A stretch of DNA of 64,000 nt from Porogramme epimiltina (GCA_900155495.1 FTLJ01000179.1:41551-105550); one strand, 5' to 3'; positions 1 to 13,848 are shown, counted from the first letter of the stretch. Numbers and translations: made by a program. Notes: a model not told the origin generated them from the letters alone.

Positions 1-1110
1 TGAACAACACTTTCCGCTTGCATGCGAGATCCTCGCATAGACCGCATTGCGCAAGGCATCCTTGTTCCCATCTATGGCCGGAAGCACGAGGCGCACTGCT
101 CGACCCAGCACACCTCACTTTCACGAAATTCTTCACGCTCCCTCCGCGTGCGTGCGGCGGCTTGTCTTCAATCACCGGACAGGCCGTCATATTTAGGCGC
201 CATACCGCCGGCAGTGCGCCACTCCGTCGGGTTCTCAACCTCCCCAGCAAGAAAAAAAAACTGTATTGGTGTCGGCACACCACGCTCGGAAGGCGGGGAG
301 CCCGACGTCGATGCAGGCCCACAGAGCGCGGCTCACGCGCCGCAGGAAGAACTCCGGGATGGCCGTGGGTGCTGCATTCCAAACGTCTCCACTTCAAACG
401 CTATTGCTAGCCGAGGTCCCCATCGCGCTTACGTGCCAAGCTGCGAGTGCTATCGCCGGTGGCTTGCTCGCGGCCGCACGCTGCCCGCGACAGCGCGCTG
501 CAGCCGTAATATCAATCTTCGCGCGTTCAAAAATGAGAATGACGGGCGTACATAGCGCCCGGAGCGGCTGCCGCCTGAGGCGAGCCCGGCTGCGCGCGTG
601 GAAGCGGGGTCCGTCTCCACCGAACGCCCTGCTGTCCCTGTGTGCGCTTGGGGGCGACGATCCTGCCCGGGTAGCTGGGGATGGGAGCATGATAATGGGA
701 TCTATTCTAGAACTCAGGGCGCTTCGCCTCTGGCCCGAATGTCACAGGTCAGGGACCCGGAGAACGCGTCTTGCATAACAGTGTCCCCGAAAGATGGACG
801 GCCTTTTGGCAAAAGTCATGCCGTAACGGTCATGGGACCGAAGGTGCACCAGGTCCGCATAGAAAGGTCGCTCGAATATTACGGGCAAGCGGGCAACGTC
901 GCGGTTGTGAACATCTAGATTATGATCCTCGTCCATTCGCAAGCGAAATATGGGTCCACCAACAGCCGCTACACTAGCATACGGTATCGACCTGCGAGTT
1001 GCAAGAATTACACGATAGCAGCGGTACAATAAGGACTACTGACGGTACACAATGTCCCGAGCCAAGGCATATCACTCAAAGCGAATAAGTCCAACTATCT
1101 GAGAGGTAGC
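1..1110. other. Left flank, no supported gene
   Basis: About 1.1 kb before the stop of the first gene. Both strands hold only short overlapping open frames with no recognisable motif and no credible splice chain. The far-left part is GC-rich and the rest is mixed. It may contain the end or promoter of a gene lying outside the window, but nothing in the sequence supports a call. Confidence 0.5.
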
Positions 1111-2270
1111 TTACATCTGTCCGACGATATCGTGAGAAGGACCACGAGAAAGCGAGCCCATCGCGATGGAATGCCTCCGGAACTGCTGGTTCTCCTCTAT
1201 GGCTTGGCGAAGGAGTACTGCACTTTGTAGCTCACGGAACTGTGCGAGCGAGGCAATTTTAGCGGAAGAATACGATGACAGTGGTAAATCCGAACCCTAG
1301 CTTCTGCATGAACCTTTCGCGAGTTCGCCTCGCGAGTCTCCGCTTGCTTGTGAACGAGCATTGTCTGTTGCAATATTTCAGCCGTGTTAGTCAGGAAAGA
1401 AAAAGAAAGCATTGATCACTTACACGGAGAGAGCGGTTAGAAAGACCGTCGTACTTTGAAATGCGCTCTAAGGGCACTGGGGCCTCGCCGGCACGCCGGA
1501 CCTCTTCGTGGAGCCATTGCACGTACTCCTCGAGGCATTCGAGGTAACTCCTCTTCTTGTCGTGGGAAGTAATCCGATCTCTAAGGCGAAGACATCAGAT
1601 ATGTGTGCGGAGGTCGACGAGGCAGACTGACGGATCAGTGATAGTGAAGCCGACGTTGTCGGATACAGCACGGAAGTACGCCTTGCGCTGGTTGAGGTTC
1701 TCAGGCTTGGGAGATGGCTCCCGCTTTCGTTTGGCACTAGGGGTCGCCGATTTCGCGGAGGACGTGTCAGAAGGCTCGGTGTCGGAGCGGGCTGCCTGGT
1801 CTCGGGCGTTCATGTCGGCCAACAACTCTGATGGGGTAGGGAAAAATTCCTGAGGAGCATCTAGATACACGTCAAGGGGATTGTTTGGTGGCACGGGCTT
1901 CTCCTCCAGGTGTTGAGTGTTGAGCTCTGAGGGCGGTGAGATGGGTGCCGTGATTGACTGATCGGTGTTTGGGTCGACAAGTAGAGTGGGAACTGAAGTG
2001 GGGACGGGAGCGTAGAGCGGAAACTCGGCGCATGCAAGTTGCTGGGGATGGTATGGCATGGCCTGCTCCTCGGACAGATAGCTGCAGTCGGAAAGGCAGG
2101 GGTATGGGAAGTGGAGTTGGGGCGGCGGCATGGCGTACATTGCCTGGTATTCTGCGTAAGGGATGGGGGATTCATGGACCTAGGGAATGTTAGTTAAAGA
2201 CATGGCGTGCAAGCATGGTACTAACTTGGGCGGGCTCGTAAACGGGGTGGGGTGCGGGGTAATAGTCCAT
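1111..2270 (-). CDS. Regulator-like protein, orphan family member A
   Basis: Function unknown. Five exons (2270-2226, 2179-1632, 1580-1424, 1364-1296, 1239-1111) join in frame into 315 residues. The N-terminal ~150 residues are Pro-rich and disordered. A basic patch (SAKRKREPSPK) follows, then a conserved-looking block beginning FTITDPDRITSHDKKR. It continues into an amphipathic helix (YLECLEEYVQWLHEE), a YDGL turn and a charged helical tail. This basic, then helix, then coiled-coil-like order resembles fungal transcription regulators, but I cannot assign it to bZIP or bHLH because no diagnostic basic-region signature is present. The start is the first ATG after a long leader and reads MDYYPAPHP. 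One donor is GTTCGG, the others are standard. It lies head-to-head with a homologous gene at 3775-4736 that shares two exon lengths and three intron phases. A nuclear role is inference only. Confidence 0.75.
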
Positions 2271-3711
2271 GGTAGCGACTGAGGACTGAAGGGGGCGGGA
2301 GAGAGACGGGCCGGGACGGGGTATTTGTGGGCGCAGGCGGCGGCGGGACGATCGACGGGGGTGGGCCAGGGCAGGTGCCGAGACGGTTCAGTGACCCGAG
2401 CTACGACCACTAGCAAGAGATCGTGCAGATGTCCTGGTTCCCGATCTCAGATTTCGTGTGGCGCTAAGGTTAGTCCAGCTTACCGTTCCGGGGGAGTATC
2501 CCTCGGTCTGCCAATTTCACCTTTCCGGGGCCAATACAAAGTACCCCGGTGCTCTCCGCTCTTCCGTCTCTGGACGCGGGTAGTGGCTGCCCCGAACATC
2601 CCGAGTGGTGCGCTCTCTAAGCTCGCGCGGGCTTAGCGGGGTCAGTACACGGGGCACCCAGCGCCCTAATCCGCATCGAATCGCTACCACCGCTCTGGAG
2701 AGCGTCGGGTTAGCGCAAGCTACTGGGGACCTGGGGCGCGCCCTGCGTTCTCTGAGGGAGGCTGCCGCCAAGCACATGCCCGCTCCCGCATGGCGACAGG
2801 GACAAGCTCCTTCGTGCTTCCCTTCAGGTGATGAAGACCGTGGCCATGCGTACACCCACATTCATGAGCCTTCCCGATGGGCACCCCCGAGCCTGTTCGG
2901 TAGGTCATTTATCAGCACACTTGGGGAAACATGACGGACACCGGAGGGCTGTTGCCCGACCCGGCGTCCCCACTTCCATACTTGCACACCCGCGAATCCC
3001 TCAACCAGATCCGTCCTCTCGGCCGGCGAGCGGGCTTGTGGTCTTGCATCGTTCTTGTTCTGAGTTAATGTGCCTTGGATGTACCCATATTACATGGCTT
3101 GGTGCTTCCAGCATTCGCGGAGATCAAGATTCAGATTCCGCTGATCTCAATCAGCTCCCATTGGTCGATCATTACTATTGCATCATCAGTGACAGACTTC
3201 GTTTCTCCTGTTCCAACTCCGGGCTATGAACAAAGTGCTCCTGCTGCTCCGGACAACTGCAGCCTCGGCACACCAGTTTTAGGAGCGCATGTGTCCCTGA
3301 CGCCAACGTGAACCACAATTTCACCGTGGAAACGCGGGTGGCGGCCGAGTTGATGACACTCACTACAAACTAGGGAGTTGTAGTGCCCTCGGGGGTCAGT
3401 TAATATCAATGGCGGACGTCAAAATGTCCAGGATACGGTGAAGCACGGCAGATTGTCTCTTGTCAGAGCAAGCAAAACTCTCTCCAAAACGGCTTCAGCT
3501 CATCATGATATGACCATTCGCGTGCCCAGGGACCCGATCGAGCGGTCTGCCAGAAACGGCGGCCTGGTGACGACAACATCACTCACATTTCACCTCCGGG
3601 CACGAAAACCGCAACAGCAGAGAAGCGCGGTCACGCATTAACGTGTGTCTTCAGTTGCTCCACCATACGTTGCGGCTTTCGGTCCCTCCGCCCACGACCC
3701 AACGCCCCAGA
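2271..3711. other. Divergent intergenic region between the two homologous genes
   Basis: About 1.5 kb separates the start codons of the two related genes at 2270 (-) and 3775 (+). I see no coding exon. It is presumably the promoter region for both. The right end carries a TATA-like element listed separately. Confidence 0.5.
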
Positions 3712-3720
3712 TATTATAAG
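3712..3720 (+). promoter_or_regulatory. TATA-like box
   Basis: TATTATAAG lies 55 nt upstream of the ATG at 3775, followed by a CT-rich leader typical of fungal core promoters. Assigned by motif and position only. Confidence 0.5.
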
Positions 3721-3774
3721 GCGTCCCTTGAGGCGTCCCTCATCTCTCGCCATTTCCGCCACCGCATCGACACC

Positions 3775-4736
3775 ATGCAGTCCGTCTTCCAGACCAGCCC
3801 GCTAACCCCCATCGCCCTTTACCGTCCCACACTGGATACCGCTGTGGCCTCGGAGACGCAGGATCGGCCACAACTCGAAGTTTCCATTGACGTGTCCCAT
3901 TCCTGCCACCCATTGCCTCTGTCCTCCCTTCCGGGCACTCCCCCCGGCCATGGCATGGTCACCCCATCGCCCACCTCCGCGTCCGCGTACAGCAATTCTC
4001 CGGCATCCACGTACTCTCATCCGGTCACACCACTTTTATATGGGCGGTGCCCTACCGGATCCCCTCCCGAATCGGCTTCGCCCTTGGAGGCAGACATCCT
4101 CCCATCCATGCCGGGTCCTTCTCGGCGTCAGGGAAGACGGTCGTCTTTGCCCTCGTCCCCCCTCGACGACGGCCTAGTCATACAGGGTACGAATATCGTC
4201 CACCCGTATGCGCGGCTATACAACAAGAAAAACGGTGCGGGAAAACGGAGGAAGATGTGGAACCACGCCCTAGAGAAGGCGCTCTTCACACCAGAGGAGA
4301 TGTAAGTCGTGACATTCGTCGCACGCGTGCGCACGAAGAATGCCAAGGCTAACACTCCTCGTGCAGATCTACGATGGGCGCACCACAGAGGCGCACGATC
4401 TACACTGCGAGCCTGGAGGCGCACATTGACCGTCTGCACGATCAATTGGCCGCTAGGGGCATGCCCGTCGCCACCGAAAGCGAGCTCCTCTCGTACCACG
4501 GTCTCAACGCCAAAACTGCAAAGGTAGGACTCACCGTTGTCTTGCGGCGAGTGGACCCTGTTGACCCTGTTTCAAGAGTATGGTGTCCGGCCTCCACCAC
4601 GATGCATCCGACATAAAGGTGAAACTCCTGGAGATTGAACGGGCGGTCAGTATTCCAGTCTTTGTCGCAGCTCATGGATTGACACTACTTACAGAACAGC
4701 AAGTTGGAGCAACAGCTTGGCACCCCGTACAAGTAG
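3775..4736 (+). CDS. Regulator-like protein, orphan family member B
   Basis: Function unknown. Four exons (3775-4301, 4367-4523, 4577-4645, 4695-4736) give 264 residues. The N-terminal ~130 residues are Ser/Thr/Pro-rich and disordered. Then come a Lys/Arg stretch (NKKNGAGKRRK) and a C-terminal block: LFTPEE, PQRRTIY, SLEAHIDRLHDQL, SYHGL, and a final short coiled coil ending KLEQQLGTPYK. This block aligns with the C-terminal half of the divergent neighbour at 1111-2270. Exons 2 and 3 are exactly 157 and 69 nt, the same as exons 3 and 4 of the neighbour, and the flanking intron phases (2, 0, 0) match. The two therefore descend from one ancestor despite low sequence identity. A DNA-binding or regulatory role is suggested by the basic-helical layout but not shown. 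Confidence 0.75.
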
Positions 4737-5095
4737 CATTAGTTTCGTTCATCGTCCGGATTCATTGTCAGCGCGCGTTTCCTTCCCGAGGTTTGACCAG
4801 CATAGTTAGATCACGGTATGAGATGGATAGATTTTGTACCATATGGCAAGCATCCGCGTTTGGAGGTAGTATGGGGTGATAGTCATAAATCCAATTTATG
4901 GTATGTTTCGCGCAACACCTCGAGCCGGCGGATACCTCTTCCTCCGAATTTCCCACGCCTCCCAGCGCTTGTGCAGAGCCCTGGAGCTGCCCTGGACCGC
5001 GCCGTCGACACTAGACTCGTCCTTACATTCGGCACCCAGGCTATCCAGTAACTCTCTGTATCTCATAACTCTCCCTTGCACACCTACACGCAGTC

Positions 5096-5925
5096 ATGGA
5101 CGCCGCCGACCTCGAGACATACCAAGTCCAACTGTCGCAAGTCGAGCTCGCGCTCTCCGCCGACCCCGAAAGCAACGAGCTCATCTCCCTCCGCTCGGAA
5201 CTCAAGGAGCTCATCGACCTCACGCAGGCCGCGCTCGCTCAGAGCGGCGGCGCGGCATCGTCTTCCAAGCCCGACGCGCCGAAGAAAACGTCTGCGCCCG
5301 CGGCCGGCGCAGCCGCGGCGTCGGGGAAAGCGTGGGCGGCGGGCGACGAGTGCCTCGCGAAGTACTCGGGCGACGGGCAATGGTACCCTGCGCGCATCGC
5401 GAGCGTGGGCGGGTCCGCGGACAAGCGCGCGTACAGCGTCGTGTTCAAGGGGTACAACAACACGGAGCTCGTGAACGGCTCGCAGATCAAGGCGCTGCCG
5501 TCGGGGGGCGCGGGGGCGGCCTCGTCGTCGTTTGCGGCGGGCGGCGTGGGCGGGAGCAAGCGGAAGCTGTCGAAGGAGGAAGAGGAGGAGCGAGAGCGGA
5601 AGAAGAAGAAGAACGAGAAGAAGCTCGAGGTGCGCGCGGCCAAGGCGAAGGAGCAGCAGGAGAAGCAAGTGTCGTGGCAAAAGTTCGCGAAGAAGTCCGA
5701 GCGCAAGGGCATACACATAGCGGGCACGACGGGCACGAGCATCTTCAAGACACCGGACAATCCTTTAGGACGAGGTGCGTGGCTGTCTGGCTCGTGGCAA
5801 GGGTGCTGCTGACCTTGCGACCCTGACCATGCGCAGTGGGTGTGACTGGCAGTGGGAAAGGGATGACGGACGTCGCGCCACGCATTAAACACAAATTCGA
5901 GGCTACGGACGATCCAAACGCCTAG
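5096..5925 (+). CDS. Survival motor neuron-related splicing factor SPF30 (SMNDC1-like)
   Basis: Tudor-domain splicing factor that in animals binds symmetric dimethylarginine on Sm proteins and helps assemble the U4/U6.U5 tri-snRNP in the nucleus. Two exons (5096-5774, 5837-5925) encode 255 residues. An N-terminal helical segment (residues 1-45, LETYQVQLSQVELAL) is typical of SPF30. The Tudor domain lies near residues 80-135 and shows WAAGDECLAKYSGDGQWYPA followed by the VVFKGYNN...LVNGSQIKALP pattern. Then come a Lys/Glu-rich helix with a KRK nuclear-localisation-like motif and a C-terminal KKSERKGIH/SIFKTPDNP segment found in family members. Donor GTGCGT and acceptor GCAG are canonical. Length matches family members of about 240-260 residues. 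The identification is firm; the gene is not operonic. Confidence 0.9.
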
Positions 5926-8350
5926 AGCGGCTAACTTGTGAGTAGAATGTTATCGCATGTCGGATGAGATACTGACTGCTGGGGTAGCATGTACTGTATA
6001 TGTTGCTCCGTTGTCGTGTGCACTAGTTTTCTCTTTTTAACCTTGTTCTACATGTCATTCTACCAGGTCGCATCCTTCGTACCCTCGGTGGACACCGGAG
6101 CTCTACCTCAAGCCAACGCGGTGACGGGTGTGCCGTGGACAAACTCAGCTAAGCTATGGCCTAAGCCTTTGTCTCTGCCGTGCGCATACATCGAGTCTTA
6201 CCGCCTTCGGGCTCGGTTTCAAGCACAGGCGTTGTGTCGTGGCCCGCTGGCGCCGCGGCACATGGTACGCAACATGGTCGATGACGTAGTGGCCTTTGCG
6301 GAAGTACACTGCGCACATACAGCGTCCTAAAACGTTGGTGTCGCCCTACCGAACTCGGGCTCACACCCTCCTATGTCGTCGTTGACTTCTGCCGCGTGCC
6401 AATCTTAACTTACTTGTCGCCAGCCAATCGTCAAGCGGTCTATTCGCTACACGTAATCGAGGGCCCGCTTTATTGCATCAGGTACGCCGCTGAACCAACT
6501 TCATATCCTGAGCGGCTGCGGCTCAGTCTATGGTGGGGAAACGAGAATGGGGTTAGCATGCTTCCTAATACGGGGCGGGCATTAGATGCCCTGGTACATG
6601 GCATGTGCCGCGGAGATTGAGGGCAGGGACGCCGTTGAACAGGGCGTAGGGATCGCGGGGTTCGTACGTTGGGATGTTCATCGCCAGGGAGGAGGGACTA
6701 AGCTTATAGAGCACGTACGGGGCTCGTCATCGCGGCCGCTTCCATGCCTCGCGCAGGTGTAGATGGCGCTGCCCGCTCTGACGCTCGTTTCGTCCCGGGG
6801 ACGGCGACGGCACAATGAGCGCTGTGAACTCAATGACGACCTCCGCGCTCGCCTTCTGCCCTCGCATCACGTCGATGACAGGGAGGCGCGATGCGTTGCA
6901 CTCCGCGAGCCCCCTGCCGCGTCGCTGAGCAGCTCGCCTCCTAGCAGCTGCTGCGCGACGCGGCGCGGGCGGGTGGACCGGCGGACGGGGCCCGTGCACG
7001 AGACTTTCAACGGGACTTCCAAGGTGTGGTTAGGTGCAAAAAGAACCGGGCCGGAGCAAGCATGGACCAACAGCTCCCCTATCGATCTCGGCCTGAGACC
7101 CCGCGCGTCAGGCCAATCTCGAGATCCCGGTCGGCTGCCAGACTCTAAAAGCCCAGGAGGCCATCTGCAGGTGCGGTCCACGAACTCAACCCCGCCAAAC
7201 CGGCGGACGGCGGGCGCCAGATCTGGTATGTATGAATCGCCGCATTCGGCGCGGACGCTCCACCGGGATTTGGGGTGGCGATCTGAGCAGAATCTTGGCC
7301 CCGAGAGGCCCATGGCGATCGTCCTCCAGCCCGTCCAACTTTGTTGCTCTTTCTGACGGCCCCCCGCGCTGAGCCATCCGCCCGATGCCGCCCGCCAGCC
7401 GCTAGTTCCGATGTTAACCTCGCGCCCCCCTCCAAGATCCATACCGGCTTCTTAACACTCCACGCGCAACGCCAGCCGCCGCACATGGAGCCAAAGGTTA
7501 AGGTGTCGGGTGCACTTGACGTTGGGGCACGCCTGCCCCGGGTCTCCGAGGACCTAGGCCGCCCGTGCTCTGTGGACACCCCCGAGATGTCCGACCAATG
7601 TCAAACCGCATCCGGTGAAGGCCAGCGGGGGCGCGCACAGCCAGCAGGTACTGTACGGGCGCGCCCTCGCGCCGCCCCGCACCTAAATAGGCCTGGCCGT
7701 GCACGATCCCGACCGCAGCGACGTCGTCGCAATTCCGAGCACGCTCGCGCGGCACTCCGGTAGGCCTCTTGTCGTTTAGAGGCGAGGCTCGCTGACGGGT
7801 GCCGGCAGGACCGCCTTCTCCCAGTCCGCGAGGCACTGGGCGGGGCCTCGTGCTGGGTTCGCCCCGGTTGCGTCTAATTGCGCCCTTGCTTCGCGATGCG
7901 GCTATCCGCATCCCGCGGACGAAGCTCAAGACAGGTTTCCTTACTGGAGCCACCGCTGCACCTCCCCCCCGTGGCCTAGGCCCCGGACCCGCAACAGCGG
8001 GTGCGGCGGTTGCGGGAGTCTTCACGCGCCTTCACCAGCCCGCGGCGCGGTTCAGCAGGCGGGGGAGAGGCGGGGCTCCCGAACAGGCTCAGGCTGCGGC
8101 AGACGAGACCGCTTGCCGATCTTCTGCACGGCCTTCTGTGCAGAATGTCTCTAATTGACGCAAAGTTTCCATCCCCTTGGGTGGACTCCCGTTCCGGAGT
8201 AGGGACTGGCCTTCTCGGGAAGGCGGGGGGCGGGGTTGGACGACGAGTAGGAGTATGAAGGTCGTCACACATGTCACCATAGCCATACACGTACAATGGA
8301 TCCCAGCCACCACCGCACGGGGTAAGAACCGCCGTCGGTCCAAGGCGCGT
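5926..8350. other. Gene-poor GC-rich interval
   Basis: About 2.4 kb between the SPF30 stop and the RIO2 stop, which is unusually large for this window. The 6.7-8.2 kb part is markedly GC-rich, producing many long but mutually overlapping frames on both strands. None shows a domain, a plausible start with splice chain, or conserved residues. I see no terminal inverted repeats or target duplication. It may hold non-coding RNA or a lineage-specific gene that I cannot recognise. Confidence 0.45.
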
Positions 8351-10637
<2,287 letters not shown>

Positions 10638-11150
10638 GGTTTAGGGCTCGAAGCTGTGCAGCCAATAGAAAACTTCGTTAGGAGAAATGTGACCGCCTTG
10701 ATGTTATCTTCTGGCTTTGCTGCGCGCAATATCGTGTAATCTAGTCAGTAATTCCCCAAATTCTGTTCCTTCGTTTGCTCCTTCGAGCCGGGGATATGAG
10801 ATCTTGAGGGTATGAGGGAAGTGGCGATCCGTCAGGTGATCTAGTACTACAGCACAGGCGTCTACCTTAATTACTATATATGGAGCTCCCGACGAACTCG
10901 CCGCCCTCTTTACGCTACGACGATCGTAACGACGAGTTTCGTTCGCCCGGAGGGTCTTTCTGACGCTACAACTGCGGAATAACACCGGTTAGGTCGTCCT
11001 CAGGGTGGTAGTAGCTCGACCCTGAACTCTACACAAGAGTCTCTCTCGTAACTAGCATCAACTCTATCTTGTTGAACTTGTGACGTGAGTCGCTGTTCTA
11101 ACACAACTCTCGAACTCTCCCATTTGCACTCTCGGCCGTCAATTTTGACT
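10638..11150. promoter_or_regulatory. Shared divergent promoter region RIO2/NAA40
   Basis: 513 nt between divergent start codons. A short open frame at 10704-10985 on the minus strand has no recognisable content. The interval probably holds both promoters and 5' leaders. The role is inferred from position only. Confidence 0.45.
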
Positions 11151-12144
11151 ATGGGGGCCTCAAAGCTGGTGAATGTTGCCAACAAAGTTTGTCTTCATTT
11201 AGATGTCCAGCCTGTCTGTATTGATCCACCTCCCACTAGGCCACCAGTTCCAAACTCGCTTCCGTGGCAGGCGTCACTTCAAAACCTGTATTGATCAAGG
11301 GTGTTTCGTAATAATGTCTTTTCATTGTTCCAGGCTGAAAGCTTACCCTCTCGAAAGCTTCGATGTTCTGGTGCAGACCGCGTCTGAGCTAACCCCTCGT
11401 ACCCGCGATGAGGCGTGGGAGTTGTACGAGACCAACATGAAGACGCTGTGGGTGAAGCAGACATCTTCAATGAGAATACACTCACATGTCCGAATCTGCC
11501 ACATATAGGACTGAGCCATCGTCGTTCGGATGGAATCCCGAAGAAAAAAAGGAAGAGCTTTTTCATCTGGATTCGCGGTTCATTCTTGTGCGGACGACGA
11601 ACAACCCACAGGCCGAAAACTGTGATGATGGAATTTCCACCCTGGTGGCATTCTCCATGTTCCGGTTCGATTATGAGGAGTATGAAGAGTGTCCTGGTGA
11701 GGGTGTGAATTCAGTATACTGGTAGGCAATTAGTCCTAAACTACCGGGTAACTCGACTCACAGTATGTTGAAATAGCTATGAGCTCCAGGTCGCTTCTCC
11801 CTTCAGAGGTCGCGGATTGGGATGCTTTCTACTCAACAAGTTGACCGCCATCGGCAAACATTGGCGAATGGAGAAGATATTACTGACTGTGCTGAAAGGC
11901 ACGTGGCATAGCCTCGATTTGACTCAGGCACCTCGACTAATGCGTTTATCGAAGTCAACACCCAGGCGTATGATTTTTACGAAAAGATGAGGTACTCGAA
12001 GTTTTACTTCTACGACTATTGACGTGTTTAACGGTAAAGTTTAGGTTTGAGGTAGATCCTACCTCGCCAGACCACCCAGACCAGCACGAGGATGAGGGTG
12101 AACACGAGACTGTAGACTATCATATAATGTCGAAAATCTTGTAG
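11151..12144 (+). CDS. NAA40: N-alpha-acetyltransferase NAA40 (NatD, histone H4/H2A N-terminal)
   Basis: GNAT-fold enzyme that acetylates the N-terminal Ser of histones H4 and H2A from acetyl-CoA. Six exons (11151-11287, 11334-11447, 11509-11721, 11777-11898, 11955-11991, 12045-12144) give 240 residues. NatD hallmarks are visible: YETNMKTL, FGWNPEEKKEEL, SRFILVR, VAFSMFRFDYEEYEE, VYCYELQVASPFRGRGLG (acetyl-CoA P-loop R-G-R-G-L-G), KILLTVLK, AYDFYEKMRFEVDPTSPDH and a terminal DYHIMSKIL. The fourth intron (11899-11954) appears to be GC-AG: it begins GCACGT, ends GAAG and contains a CTAAT branch-point sequence. No GT donor keeps the frame there. The first exon tail (residues 15-45) is the least certain part. 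Confidence 0.88.
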
Positions 12145-12365
12145 AATACAGTTGGACCTTGTCTTAACGAGGGCCCCTCTAAAATCAGAGTATCCAAATC
12201 AATACACCAGTTATAGCTATGGCTATAAGTCCGGCTGAAGTCTAGGCTTACTAGATGACATAAAAGGAAACGTAACCTTAACCCAAAAACATCCGCGTTC
12301 CGAATTCCCCGCCGAGTCGACGCCTGTGCTGGAGCACAACTATCCCTTCTCCCCACCTTCTACCC

Positions 12366-12814
12366 ATGCCGTCCCCATCATCACTACGCACGCTCCAGCG
12401 GCGGGCGTGTTCTGCTCGCCTTACGCCCAGCTGCAGGCGGTATGCCTCCCACGGACACGGCCCTCACTACAACGAGCCGACGGGCTATCTCTTCGCGGAG
12501 AAGGTACGAAACGATACCCATACATATTCTGCGAGCGAGGCATCGTATCTTATATTTCCTCGTTACTGGCTTGGGCGAACAGCCTCTTCCTGCAGGCCAG
12601 AAGCGCAAGAAGGAGTCTTGGGAGAACGTGTGGTACATTGGCATGTATGGCACGATGGGCGTGGCCGCGGTCTTGCTGTACTACAAGCCCGACACTAGGT
12701 GAGCGTCCTGCCAACATAGTCTGCTCTGTGTGCTGATGCCAAGGACTCAGCATACACTCCTGGGCTTTGAAGGAGGCCAAGGCTCGCATGGAGGCTCGTG
12801 GCGAGAAGGCCTAG
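12366..12814 (+). CDS. Mitochondrial complex I ESSS subunit (NDUFB11-like)
   Basis: Accessory single-pass membrane subunit of NADH:ubiquinone oxidoreductase. Three exons (12366-12503, 12583-12698, 12751-12814) encode 105 residues. The N-terminal ~27 residues are Arg/Ser/Leu-rich without acidic residues, a typical matrix-targeting presequence. Then follow NEPTGYLFAEKPLPAGQKRKKESWENVWYIG, split here between two exons, a hydrophobic transmembrane stretch (MYGTMGVAAVLLYY), and the family signature KPDTSIHSWALKEAKARMEARGE. The length and the KPDTSI-WAL-EA motif match fungal ESSS proteins. It is convergent with the glycine cleavage H gene, with 249 nt between stops. Assignment is strong on motif order; the yeast S. 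cerevisiae lacks complex I, so no yeast symbol applies. Confidence 0.88.
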
Positions 12815-13063
12815 ACTGGTCGTACCAACTCCTGGCACACCGCCAATACATCCCTTTATCTCTCGAATTGTATTATGGCGGACGTGGTCATAGCGGATGT
12901 TAAGATCCGGTCATTACTAGCGTTCAAATACGCGTGCTAAGGTGCTCTAAGTGTCTCCATGCTAGTCTGTGCGCGTGCGGCAGTTGAAGCCGCGGACCCT
13001 GCTCAGGGCTTCAACTAACCTTCAGCCCCTCGGTGCTCCCTCTAGTACCACGAGCAAATCCCG

Positions 13064-13848
13064 CTAGTGGTGATCCGACTCGCAGTGCTTCTTATACTCT
13101 TCCTCCGTCATGAGCTTGTCCAGCTGCAAGAGGACGTAAGGACAACGTCAAGGACCAGGCGTGACGTGCGCGACACTCACCTCGGACGGATCACTGATCT
13201 TGACCTTGCACAACCAGCCTGTTCACGGCGGCCTTTAGTTTAGGAAGGAGAAGCGATTTAAAATATACGAACCCTTGTCCTCCGGCGACTTGTTGAGGAG
13301 GCCCGGTTGGTCGTTCAGTGTAGCGTTCACCTCTTCGACCGTACCAGAAACAGGAGCGAACTATATGCAGATGGTCTCAGTCGGGGAGAGGAAAAGGAGA
13401 CGTCTTGTGCACTCACAATGTCCGAGGCGGCCTTCACACTCTCCACCGCGCCGATTTGGTCTGTCAAAGACGCGGTCAGCTCAAGCCCTGCCCGACAGCG
13501 CGAGAGATAAGCCACGCACCACCTTGCGCAATCTCAGTGCCCTCCTGGGGGAGCTCCACGTACACGACGTCGCCGAGGCTCGACTGGGCGTAGTCGGTGA
13601 TAGAGACGGTGCCGATCTGCGTCGCGTCGTCGTACACGACCGCCTCGTGGTCCTCGGTGTACTTCTTCGCTGCACGCGCATGAACCACGTCAGCACGGCG
13701 TGCGTGTATGCAAGACAGCCAGCTCACTGATCAGGGTGCGCACGAACGGCGTCGGGCGGGAGACGCGTGCCACAGCGGGCGCGACAGGGCGCACGGCGCG
13801 CAGGGCGGCGGAGCCGGAACGGGAGGCGTGACGGAGGGCCGAGAGCAT
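13064..13848 (-). CDS. GCV3: Glycine cleavage system H protein, mitochondrial
   Basis: Lipoyl carrier shuttling the aminomethyl group between the P, T and L proteins of the glycine decarboxylase complex in the matrix. Six exons (13848-13728, 13669-13520, 13460-13417, 13360-13273, 13218-13181, 13123-13064) encode 166 residues. The first ~38 residues are an Arg/Ala-rich mitochondrial presequence. The mature part opens [13 protein letters not shown], then [23 protein letters not shown]. The lipoylation motif is [12 protein letters not shown], whose Lys is the lipoate attachment site, followed by [23 protein letters not shown] and a C-terminal [11 protein letters not shown]. All family landmarks are present and length is normal. 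The central exon carrying the lipoyl Lys is only 44 nt. It sits next to two other mitochondrial genes. Confidence 0.95.

Noticed and set aside
1111..4736. Divergent regulator pair as a mating-type homeodomain (HD1/HD2) locus
   Set aside because: The orientation fits, but neither protein has the homeodomain WFxNxR helix, and the flanking genes are not the usual MAT-A neighbours such as the mitochondrial intermediate peptidase.
10704..10985. 93-codon minus-strand frame upstream of RIO2
   Set aside because: It lies in the divergent promoter region, lacks any recognisable domain and has no splice partner.
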